From positions 230,889-294,888 of the forward strand of contig NZ_BMGL01000001.1 in assembly GCF_014640175.1 (NCBI RefSeq): DNA of 64,000 nt. The letters are read 5' to 3'. The position numbers and the translations under genes are program-made. Positions 1 through 8,372 of this stretch are shown here, one piece after another (position 1 is the first letter of the stretch; every line of letters starts with the position of its first letter). The notes beneath the pieces were generated by a model. The model did not search any database. It had not been told where the DNA came from and was given only the letters and a program-made list of their open reading frames with translations. Source of the DNA: Psychroflexus salis (GTDB lineage: Bacteria > Bacteroidota > Bacteroidia > Flavobacteriales > Flavobacteriaceae).

Positions 1-822
1 TAAGCCTATTACTTGAACTATACCATCTTGATCTACAGTTGCAACACTTTCATCTGATGATTCAAATTCAAAATAACTTGGCGAAACAGAAGCTGTTACA
101 TCGCCTTTTGTGGTATTAAAGGTTTGCGTCAAACCAGTTACCTGCAAACTACCACCTGTAAAAGTTTGGGCTACAGTATTATTTCCATTTTGAATAGCTG
201 GTCTAGGTTGGGCTATTGTTCCTAATTTTTCAAATTGCAACTCGTCTACCCAAAAAGTATATGCATTTCCTCCAGTTCCTTGTGAGCCAGCTGCATACCT
301 AAACATTCCTAACACTTGATCTAATCTAGATGAATCTGGTATTGGTATAACTATTTTTTGCCAAGCAGTGCTTAAGCTTATGTTAGTAATTGTTGTTTGA
401 AATTCGTTTTCCATAAAGTCTTCACCGAAACCAAATTCTCCAATGGTTACACCTTGAGATGCTTTAGCCCAAAAAGTTAATGCATCGAAGCCTGTTAAGT
501 TGCGTGGTGATCCATCTATTCTTAAAATGGCACCCGCATAACTTCCTTCAGGGTCGTTTGCATTTGGTACATCAACTCGCATAGAAGCTTGACCTTCGTA
601 ACTTTCTTCTTGATCTACAGACCAAGCCGTTGGTTTAGAACCATCATATGGAAAATAAAAATCGCTTCCTAAGCCAACTGGAACATCTGTAAAAATTTCG
701 CCTACATTTGGAAATGAAGCTAATACTGCATCATCTGAAATATCTCTTTCACAACTTAACACAAAAAGCAAACTAGCTGCTAGGCACCAAGTAAAGTTAA
801 ATTTTATTTTATTTGTTATCAT
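1..822 (-). CDS. Glycan-binding surface lipoprotein, 3' end outside window
   Basis: The N-terminal 274 residues are visible; the gene runs off the left edge. It starts with a lipoprotein signal (LLFVLSC, Cys24). Residues about 40-200 look like a jelly-roll carbohydrate-binding module, with lines such as LRIDGSPRNLTGFDALTFWA and FWVDELQFEK that resemble CBM11/CBM4-type folds. After it comes the start of a bacterial Ig-like group 2 domain (SDESVATVDQDG). The ATG lies 6 bp after the stop of the upstream GH-A hydrolase, so the two are probably co-transcribed. I infer an outer-surface protein that binds the polysaccharide of this locus; a C-terminal enzyme domain beyond the edge cannot be excluded. 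Confidence 0.8.
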   Translation of the reverse strand, partial: MITNKIKFNFTWCLAASLLFVLSCERDISDDAVLASFPNVGEIFTDVPVGLGSDFYFPYDGSKPTAWSVDQEESYEGQASMRVDVPNANDPEGSYAGAILRIDGSPRNLTGFDALTFWAKASQGVTIGEFGFGEDFMENEFQTTITNISLSTAWQKIVIPIPDSSRLDQVLGMFRYAAGSQGTGGNAYTFWVDELQFEKLGTIAQPRPAIQNGNNTVAQTFTGGSLQVTGLTQTFNTTKGDVTASVSPSYFEFESSDESVATVDQDGIVQVIGL

Positions 823-828
823 GGTATT

Positions 829-3800
829 TTATTTTCCTAAGTTAAAATGAATGTATGTTCTAATTTCCCACTCCGAACCATCAGAAAAACCTATAGGATT
901 TAATATTGGCTGAGGTGGAAAAACATTTTCGGGTGGTGTAGCTGGAGCGTATCTAGGCGAATTTTGATTTAATGATCGCCATGTACCACGAATACCAATT
1001 CTTGTATTCGGCAATACAAACCAGTCTGGTTTTCCGACAGTAGTTGAGACATCTAACATCAATTGCAAGGGGAAGGTTAAGTTAAAATCTCTGTGGTAAT
1101 CGAAAGGACCCCAGTCGTTAACTTTTACATGAGTTTGTACTTTTATCTTTTTATAAATCATCCTGATATCTCCACCGTAACGAGTAATTAATCTTGCGTC
1201 GTCACCATTGGCTTGCCCATTACCGTAGTACAAGTTAGCGATAAAACCTAAGTCTGGGCTTAATTTAGAAACAATTCTAGTGTTTGCTTCCCATAAATCT
1301 TCGGCTGGTGCAGAAGTTGGAAAAGCGAAGAAAGTACGATCGGCTAAGAAACCAATGTGTCCATCCATAGTAGTTGGTAAGTGTCTATATACAAATCCTG
1401 CGCTCATTGCAAAAGCAGCATCTTCAGATCGGTCGTTATCCCATTCGTACATCCAAGTTCCTGGAGTTGGATCGTAGGTTAGTAACAACTCTCCAGCTGT
1501 TGTTTCTCTATTGCCATCTCTAACTGCAAAAGGATCGTCTATAAAATTACGTAATCTGCCAGGTGCATCAATACCGTTTGGCATTGCTTCAACCAAAGGT
1601 TTGCGCCACATAAAATTTGGAGCAATTTGCCAGTTACCAACACTATAAGTAAAGCCCGTTAAAAAATTAGATTGGTTACCACTGCCCGAATCTTTCAATT
1701 TCCAGCCTGTAAAGGTTTGTGTCATATCTGCACTTCCGTTAGCAACTAATCCCATAACAGCACCTTGTGCATACCAATTAAATTTTCCGCCTTCGTATAT
1801 TAATTTGGCTTTCCCTCCCCAGTTGTCTTTGGATTTAATTTTATCTTCAAAAACAGTATAGTTTCCTTCTGTTCCTGTAAAGTCTTGATAGGAGCTTCCA
1901 TTTAGTGGACTACCAGCCCAAAGACCTCCTAAAGTTATTTCAAATTTACCAAATGTACGTTCGATCGCAACCGACATTTTTTCGCTAGGCCAAGGTGGAA
2001 TAATACCACTTCGAACTTGATTTTGATCTAATACACGGCGACCATTTTCATCGAAACGTAAATCGGTTTGTATATCTCTATTGTAAACTCCTGTAACATT
2101 CCATTTACCAATTTGAGTTCTATATTTTAAGAGAGTTGTTGGGTTTGCTCCCCACCAAAGTTGCGGACCAAAAGCAGCTTTTAAACCTTCAGCTACTCCT
2201 TTACCATCAACTTCAAAACCAAGAATTTCACCTCCATAAATATCTAAATTCGGACCATAATTAGCTTCTGGGTATAGGCCAAAAATATCACCTTCGTATT
2301 GCCAGTGATAATGATTGGTTCTGTAAAAACCCCGCAAATCGAAGTGTTTAGCATTCCATTCATATTCTGCCTGGTATACATTTAGACGATTAATATCGTT
2401 TAAGATTGTTTCTCCTTCTGGAGTATCGACAATTAGGTTTCTAGACCGGTTTTCATAAAAGATTTCGTCAATTGGATTTTCAGCAACATTGCCTATAATA
2501 TTGAACTGAACTTCTGCTCGCATGTTTGGGGCAGGTTTAGCTTCAACGCCTACAAAGTAAGATTCCATATGGTCGAATCCTAATTGATTTGGAAAAGCAT
2601 TGCTATCTGGATTAGGTGTGTCTGGTGTAGTAATTAAATGTCCGTCTGTGTAAAAAGTAGAAAATTGAGCAGATAACCTACTAATGCTAAGTTTTTCTGA
2701 ATCTCCACCACCTAAAGCTGCTTTGTCGCCTCGTGCTTTTAATACGGCTCCCATTATTTCGATTTTTTCGAAATGTATTTCTAAATCTGATAAATCTTTT
2801 TCGCCTGCATAAGGATTAAAATCGTGCGCTTCTTTTAAAGCATAATAGGCAGCTCTTGGGTATAAATCGTATAATCCACTTGCATTAGTTGGTCCTTTAG
2901 CACATACTCCAAACCATTCTTCGTTCATATTATTTTCTCCTTCAGCAAAGTCTCTGTCGTATCCACCGTTAGACCAAGATGCGTTTGAGTCATGCACATC
3001 TAAATTAGAAGTTTGGCCATATTTCCACCAACCATCGCTAAATTGAAAGGTGAAGCCACCAATAGAGTTTTCAGCTAAGCCTAAACCTGCGGCATTTTGG
3101 TAAATATCTTTCCAATTATTTAGCATGTAATAAGCTTGCGATTTTTGGTCTTCTTGATTATCTCTAGCGTTAAATGCATCTGCACCAAATTCTGTAAACA
3201 AAATTGGCTTTCCATAAACATCTTTCACTTTTTGAAATGCATCTCCAAAGCTTTCTCCACGATACATATTCGTTCCGTAAATATCTACATCTGGACATTC
3301 TTCAGCTACAATTTCTAAAAACAACAGGTCTCCGTTACAAATCGCAACAGGAGCTGAATTATCGATAGCCTTCATTTTCTTAGATGCTTCATTCATTAAT
3401 TGGTACATAGGGCGAGCTCTATTTTCGCCAACTGCATTAATTTGGTCTTCTTCATCTGGAAAATCTTCAGTTTCAGCACCTGCCCAAAACAAACCATAGT
3501 TGTTTTCGTTACCTAATAAATATAAAAGTAAACCTGGGGTTCCTTTATAAGTATTGGCTAGATCGGTTATTTCTGACATTAGCAATTGTTTGGTGGCAGG
3601 ATCGTCATACTTTGTTACTGGCGTCCAAACGCCATCTATTGTAAGGCCATATCTTCCAAAAGAATGGTTTAACATCGTATAAATTCCATAATTCTCGTAT
3701 ATGTATTTAATCCATTTAGGTTGTATACCTGTATATACTCGAATTGTATTTACACCCATATTTTTGAGTAATCCCATTTCAGAATCTAAAGCAGATTTTA

Positions 3801-4008
3801 TAATGTTATCTGGTTGATTCCACAGACTGTAATTGTAGTTTGTACCAATAGGAAAATAATCCCAATTCATCCCATTTACCATTAAGTCTTTCCCATCAAC
3901 TTGTAGTTTTAGACCTTGGTCGTTAGACACAACTTTAACATTATGACCTTGCGAAAAACTTAAGGATACAAAAAGAAATAATGCACTAGCAAAAATAATT
4001 TTTTTCAT
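829..4008 (-). CDS. Clan GH-A glycoside hydrolase fused to a predicted outer-membrane beta-barrel
   Basis: This 1059-residue protein has a Sec signal peptide (residues 1-20, ending SLSFSQG). Residues about 30-390 are a TIM-barrel hydrolase of clan GH-A type: the acid/base glutamate is probably Glu168 in LLGNENNYG and the nucleophile Glu273 in LFTEFGADA. From about residue 400 to the end the sequence changes to long runs of alternating polar and aromatic strands (for example WNVTGVYNRDIQT, FNWYAQGAVMGL) and ends SEWEIRTYIHFNLGK, as expected of an outer-membrane barrel. The gene belongs to the beta-glucan locus but is separated from GH3 by 367 bp and has its own promoter-like element. I infer a beta-glucan-active enzyme; the GH family is not certain from sequence alone (GH158, GH30 and GH2-like barrels are alternatives). 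Confidence 0.75.
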   Translation of the reverse strand: MKKIIFASALFLFVSLSFSQGHNVKVVSNDQGLKLQVDGKDLMVNGMNWDYFPIGTNYNYSLWNQPDNIIKSALDSEMGLLKNMGVNTIRVYTGIQPKWIKYIYENYGIYTMLNHSFGRYGLTIDGVWTPVTKYDDPATKQLLMSEITDLANTYKGTPGLLLYLLGNENNYGLFWAGAETEDFPDEEDQINAVGENRARPMYQLMNEASKKMKAIDNSAPVAICNGDLLFLEIVAEECPDVDIYGTNMYRGESFGDAFQKVKDVYGKPILFTEFGADAFNARDNQEDQKSQAYYMLNNWKDIYQNAAGLGLAENSIGGFTFQFSDGWWKYGQTSNLDVHDSNASWSNGGYDRDFAEGENNMNEEWFGVCAKGPTNASGLYDLYPRAAYYALKEAHDFNPYAGEKDLSDLEIHFEKIEIMGAVLKARGDKAALGGGDSEKLSISRLSAQFSTFYTDGHLITTPDTPNPDSNAFPNQLGFDHMESYFVGVEAKPAPNMRAEVQFNIIGNVAENPIDEIFYENRSRNLIVDTPEGETILNDINRLNVYQAEYEWNAKHFDLRGFYRTNHYHWQYEGDIFGLYPEANYGPNLDIYGGEILGFEVDGKGVAEGLKAAFGPQLWWGANPTTLLKYRTQIGKWNVTGVYNRDIQTDLRFDENGRRVLDQNQVRSGIIPPWPSEKMSVAIERTFGKFEITLGGLWAGSPLNGSSYQDFTGTEGNYTVFEDKIKSKDNWGGKAKLIYEGGKFNWYAQGAVMGLVANGSADMTQTFTGWKLKDSGSGNQSNFLTGFTYSVGNWQIAPNFMWRKPLVEAMPNGIDAPGRLRNFIDDPFAVRDGNRETTAGELLLTYDPTPGTWMYEWDNDRSEDAAFAMSAGFVYRHLPTTMDGHIGFLADRTFFAFPTSAPAEDLWEANTRIVSKLSPDLGFIANLYYGNGQANGDDARLITRYGGDIRMIYKKIKVQTHVKVNDWGPFDYHRDFNLTFPLQLMLDVSTTVGKPDWFVLPNTRIGIRGTWRSLNQNSPRYAPATPPENVFPPQPILNPIGFSDGSEWEIRTYIHFNLGK

Positions 4009-4375
4009 TTGTTTGAATTTAATAATTCATTATACTCAAACTTAAAGCTTTTAGTTAAGATTTTATTTAGAAAATGCTAAACAAAATATATACATTTAAT
4101 GAATTAATGCAGTTTATGAATTATTTAAAGCTCTTAAGGCCAATAAACACGATAGAATATGAAGTATATTAAACAAGAAAGTCTTTTAATTCTTTAAGTG
4201 TTAAAAAAGAATAATGTAGTGATTATGTATAGCTAATTTAATTAAGTGTATTGTTTTTTAGATTTTTAAATCAATAATGAAATAGTTTTAAAGGAGATTT
4301 AAAGACAAAATTCGCAAACGTTATCGTAGTTTCTATTGATTTAAATTAAAAATAAAATTTAAATGTTAATCTGTT
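4009..4375. other. Gene-free AT-rich spacer inside the beta-glucan locus
   Basis: These 367 bp between GH3 and the GH-A gene hold no convincing open reading frame on either strand. Apart from the -7 element near 4040 I see only AT-rich sequence. All other gaps between susC and GH3 are 5-18 bp, so this spacer probably separates two transcription units. Confidence 0.6.
4037..4044 (-). promoter_or_regulatory. TAnnTTTG promoter element of the GH-A gene
   Basis: TAAGTTTG on the minus strand matches the Bacteroidota -7 consensus and ends 28 bases before the ATG at 4008. It would give the GH-A gene and the downstream lipoprotein their own transcript. Confidence 0.45.
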
Positions 4376-6664
4376 TTATTGAAGATTTAGTTCTGCTTGA
4401 AGAGATGTATCTGAACTTGTTCCGATAAAAAAATTGAATTTTCCTTTTTCAAAAATCCAATCTCCATTGGGTAAATAATACCCCAAATCTTTTTCACTCA
4501 ATAGAAAATTTATCAATTTCTTTTGATTTGGATTTAGTGAGACTTGTCTAAAAGACTTTAGTTCTTTAATTGGACGTGATATTTGAGCCACAGGATCTTG
4601 AATATATAATTGAACTGTTTCCGTGCCAAATAAAGATCCGGTATTAGTTAATTCTACACTAATACTAACTTTAAATTCATTACTTTCTGAAAAAGAATTC
4701 ACACTAAAATTGCTTAGTTTAAATTGCGTGTATGAAAGTCCATAACCAAATGGGTAAAGCGGAGTGTTTTGTTGGTCTATATAAAAAGATTTAAATACAT
4801 CTTGCTGTGAAGGATCGTTGGGTCTTCCTGTTGGTAAGTGGTTATAATAAAGTGGCAGCTGACCTACACTTCTAGGGAATGACATAGGCAGTTTCCCACT
4901 AGGATTATAATCGCCATAAAGAACTTGAGCAATGGCGGAACCATTAAAAGAGCCTAGTTGCCAAGCTTCAACAATTGCAGGAATGTGTTGCTCTGCCCAT
5001 GTTAAAGTAAGTGGACGACCATTTTGAAGCACCAAGACTATATTTGGATTTACTTCATAAACGGCTTCTAAAAGTTCTTGTTGTAATCCGGGCAAACCAA
5101 GCTTGGTTCGACTTCTACCTTCACCACTCTGAAAACCATGTTCGCCAAGGTTCATAATTACAATGTCTGCTTGTTTTGCAATTTTAATAGCTTCTTCGAA
5201 TCCTGATTTATCTGTAGTATTAACATTGAGTTCTTTCACAAAATGAACATCTCCTTTAATAAATTTAGGACCTTGCGCGTAACGAATTGAATTGGTTGCC
5301 GGGTAGTTTTGCATTGCTTCGACTAGGGACTCTGCTTTTCCATCGTCTGATGCTATTCTCCAACTACCTAAAGCTGAAGTTTTGTCTTGTGCTAAATCGC
5401 CTATTATAGCTATTTGTTGATGATCTTTTTTTAAAGGTAAAAGTTGATTATTATTTTTCAGTAAAACAATAGACTGCCTGGCTATATTTAGAATATCTTT
5501 TTTAAATTTTTGGCTATATACGGTTTCCTTTTCACGTTTTTTGGATAAATACTTGTAAGGATCGTCAAAAAGACCAAGCTCAAACTTAAGGGTTAAAATT
5601 CTACGAACAGCATCGTTAATTAATTGTAAGTCAACTTCTCCATCATTTACCAAACTAGCAAGCTCTTCAATAAAATGGTAAGACTCCATATCCATGTCAC
5701 ATCCAGCAATAATAGCCTTTTTGGCAGCGTCCCGACCATCTTGGGCAAAACCATGGTTTTTTAATTCACCTACCGAATCCCAATCTGATACAACAAAGCC
5801 ATTAAAATTCCATTTCTTTTTAAGCACATCTCTGATTAGAAATTGGTCTGCTGTTGCTGGGATACCATTAAGCACATTAAAAGAATTCATAACTGCCTTA
5901 ACATCAGCATCTACTGCAGCTTTAAAAGGTGGAAATATAGTATTGTACAAAGTAGTTGTACCCACATCTACTGTATTATATTCTCTACCGGCTTCAGCAA
6001 ATCCGTATGCAGCAAAATGTTTTGCTGTGGCGGCGATTGTATGGGGTAAACCTAAGTCTTTACCTTGAAATCCTTCAACTCTAGCTTTTGCTATTAAACT
6101 ACCTAAGTAAGGATCTTCGCCAGCACCTTCCATTACTCTGCCCCATCGAGCATCGCGTGAAATATCTACCATTGGAGCAAAAGTTAGATTTATACCTGCT
6201 GCAGAAGCTTCTTCAGCAGCAATTTCAGCGGAGCGTTTAATTAAGGATAAATTCCAACTGGCAGCTTCAGCTAAAGGAATAGGGCTTATTGTTTTATAGC
6301 CATGCACGATATCGAAAGCAAAAATAAGTGGAATACCTAAACGTGAATTTTCAACAGCTATTTTTTGAACTGCTTTTACATTTTCAACTCCATGAACATT
6401 AAGCATTGAGCCCACAAGACCCTTTTCAATATCTTTATATTTTTTAGCCTGCTGACCACCTTTGGGTTGTGGACCTGTAAAATCCATAAAACCACTATAC
6501 TGGTTCATTTGTCCAATTTTTTCTTCCAAAGTCATTTTGGCTAAAAGTGCTTCAACTTTTTCAGAAATCATGGTATTAGAATTATTTAAAACAAAATCTT
6601 GGTTGGATGAATTACAAGCAAAACATCCAACCAAGATTAAACTATAGATCAATACTTTCTTCAA
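4376..6664 (-). CDS. GH3 beta-glucosidase lipoprotein (BglX type)
   Basis: Residues 1-17 are a lipoprotein signal (LVGC, Cys14). The GH3 N-terminal domain shows FAPMVDISRDARWGR near residue 162, KHFAAYG near 215, and the nucleophile Asp294 in GFVVSDWDSV. The GH3 C-terminal domain (GEHGFQSGEGRSRT near residue 500) and a fibronectin-III-like domain (LYPFGYGLSYTQF) follow. The 762-residue length is normal for BglX-type enzymes. It probably releases glucose from the oligosaccharides made by the GH16 enzyme whose gene ends 8 bp upstream. Membrane anchoring suggests action in the periplasm or at the cell surface. Confidence 0.93.
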   Translation of the reverse strand: MKKVLIYSLILVGCFACNSSNQDFVLNNSNTMISEKVEALLAKMTLEEKIGQMNQYSGFMDFTGPQPKGGQQAKKYKDIEKGLVGSMLNVHGVENVKAVQKIAVENSRLGIPLIFAFDIVHGYKTISPIPLAEAASWNLSLIKRSAEIAAEEASAAGINLTFAPMVDISRDARWGRVMEGAGEDPYLGSLIAKARVEGFQGKDLGLPHTIAATAKHFAAYGFAEAGREYNTVDVGTTTLYNTIFPPFKAAVDADVKAVMNSFNVLNGIPATADQFLIRDVLKKKWNFNGFVVSDWDSVGELKNHGFAQDGRDAAKKAIIAGCDMDMESYHFIEELASLVNDGEVDLQLINDAVRRILTLKFELGLFDDPYKYLSKKREKETVYSQKFKKDILNIARQSIVLLKNNNQLLPLKKDHQQIAIIGDLAQDKTSALGSWRIASDDGKAESLVEAMQNYPATNSIRYAQGPKFIKGDVHFVKELNVNTTDKSGFEEAIKIAKQADIVIMNLGEHGFQSGEGRSRTKLGLPGLQQELLEAVYEVNPNIVLVLQNGRPLTLTWAEQHIPAIVEAWQLGSFNGSAIAQVLYGDYNPSGKLPMSFPRSVGQLPLYYNHLPTGRPNDPSQQDVFKSFYIDQQNTPLYPFGYGLSYTQFKLSNFSVNSFSESNEFKVSISVELTNTGSLFGTETVQLYIQDPVAQISRPIKELKSFRQVSLNPNQKKLINFLLSEKDLGYYLPNGDWIFEKGKFNFFIGTSSDTSLQAELNLQ

Positions 6665-6672
6665 AAAAACAA

Positions 6673-8367
6673 TTATTGATAAACTCTTACGTAGTCAATT
6701 TCCATTGTATCTTCTGTAAAATTAGGGTCTACATCACCACCTAAGCTTCCTCCCATCGCGATATTTAGGATTAGGAAAAAATCGCTTTCAAAAGGTAAGT
6801 CTGGAGAATTAGCAACCGTATGATACACATTGTCGTCTACAAGAAATTCAATGGTATCTGGGGTCCATTCTACAGTATAATTATGAAATTCTGTTGTAGA
6901 AGTGGTTAAAACGGTGCTAGCAGAATCTCCAGCTCCTGGAGAAACACCTGGATGATGAACAGTTGCTAAAACTGTATTTTTATCCTGTCCTTTTTGTTCC
7001 ATTATATCTATTTCTCCACAAGCAGGCCAAGTATTGGTTTGATAATCAGCTCCTAGCATCCATATTGCTGGCCAAGTTCCAATAGAAGAAGGTAATTTTG
7101 CTCTGACCTCAACTCTTCCATAGGTAAATTCAAATAAGCCTTCAGATTTTAAACGGGCAGAAGTATAACCGCTCCCATCTGCTAAAGCTGTAATTTTTAA
7201 GAGTCCATCTTCTACAATAACGTTTTCTGAGTTATCTGTATAGGATTGGAGCTCTTGGTTACCCCAACCATCTGAACCAGTTCCTAAATCGTAGGTCCAA
7301 TTACTTGAATTAGGTGCACCATCTTCATCAAATTCATCTTCCCAAATTAAATCATTGTAAATTGAAGTAAAGTCGTTTGAAGGTGGAGTAGTTGTAAATT
7401 TTTGATACCAAGCTAAGACAGGGTTTTCATTATCAAAAAACCTTACGTACAAATAGCTATCTGTAATTTCTAGAATTTCATAGGATGAAACACCCGTATA
7501 ATAACCCATGAATGCATTATTAGAATAATTCAAAACCGTACCTCTTGGTTCGGGGAACTCAGGATCTGCAACTTGTGACCAATCTGTAGATGAAGGAGCT
7601 ACAGAAACAATACTCTGTCCTGATGTATCAAATTCAAAACATGTATCTGCAAATTGTTCAAAATCCTGTCCTACAGCTCCACCGCTGGCCCAGTTAAAAA
7701 ATGTTTCTCCATTATTTTCATGAGTAAAAGATAATTCACCATCTGGAGACATTGTAAATGTTAAAAAGAAATTACAAAAACAATCGGAATCTGAACTTGC
7801 ACATTTTCCAAAAGCATTAGTTGAATCATATTGAGGGTACCAATGACCGTTTATATTACTATCGTCTGCAAGGTCTTGTGTTAAAGTTGGTCCTACTCCT
7901 AAATGACCATTTTCGTCTAATTTAGGATACCAAACTTTTGAGCTGCCAGTACCTCCACTTAAAAACTCTTTTGCTTCCACATCATCGAAGGAGCTAAAAA
8001 CTTCTACATCTATTGTTGTAGTTGTGGTTAGGCCTCCAGTTCCTGTTGCAGTTATAACAGCTGTATAGGTATTTAAGCCTGGTAAACTATATCGGTTTGT
8101 TACTATACCAGAAGGAACAACTTCGCTAGTTCCGTCTCCAAATTGAAAATTGTAACTTATAGCATTATCTGCTGTAGCGGTAAACTCAACAAATCCACTT
8201 CCATCGCCATTAGGGTTTTCTGCATCAACTCCAAAAATTTCTGCATTAATCTCAAGATTAGAAGGAGCAATAAGATTTCCCAAGTTAGCATCATCATCTT
8301 GACACCCTACAAAAAGCGTAAGTGTAAGAATTATACTTGTTAATTTTATTATATTTTTCATATTCAA
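6673..8367 (-). CDS. GH16 endo-beta-1,3-glucanase (laminarinase) lipoprotein with PKD domain
   Basis: A lipoprotein signal (LFVGC, Cys22) is followed by a PKD domain (about 40-125, with NFQFGDGTSE). A middle module (about 135-315) contains GHLGVGP and a cysteine cluster CASSDSDCFCNFF. The C-terminal GH16 catalytic domain (about 335-564) has GEIDIMEQKG, in which Glu452, Asp454 and Glu457 form the ExDxxE active site, and ends in the typical EIDYVRVYQ strand. It is expected to cut beta-1,3-glucan internally at the surface. The 5-bp gap to the PKD lipoprotein upstream and 8 bp to GH3 downstream indicate one operon. The middle module resembles the duplicated module of the neighbouring lipoprotein. 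Confidence 0.95.
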   Translation of the reverse strand: MNMKNIIKLTSIILTLTLFVGCQDDDANLGNLIAPSNLEINAEIFGVDAENPNGDGSGFVEFTATADNAISYNFQFGDGTSEVVPSGIVTNRYSLPGLNTYTAVITATGTGGLTTTTTIDVEVFSSFDDVEAKEFLSGGTGSSKVWYPKLDENGHLGVGPTLTQDLADDSNINGHWYPQYDSTNAFGKCASSDSDCFCNFFLTFTMSPDGELSFTHENNGETFFNWASGGAVGQDFEQFADTCFEFDTSGQSIVSVAPSSTDWSQVADPEFPEPRGTVLNYSNNAFMGYYTGVSSYEILEITDSYLYVRFFDNENPVLAWYQKFTTTPPSNDFTSIYNDLIWEDEFDEDGAPNSSNWTYDLGTGSDGWGNQELQSYTDNSENVIVEDGLLKITALADGSGYTSARLKSEGLFEFTYGRVEVRAKLPSSIGTWPAIWMLGADYQTNTWPACGEIDIMEQKGQDKNTVLATVHHPGVSPGAGDSASTVLTTSTTEFHNYTVEWTPDTIEFLVDDNVYHTVANSPDLPFESDFFLILNIAMGGSLGGDVDPNFTEDTMEIDYVRVYQ

Positions 8368-8372
8368 TTTTT

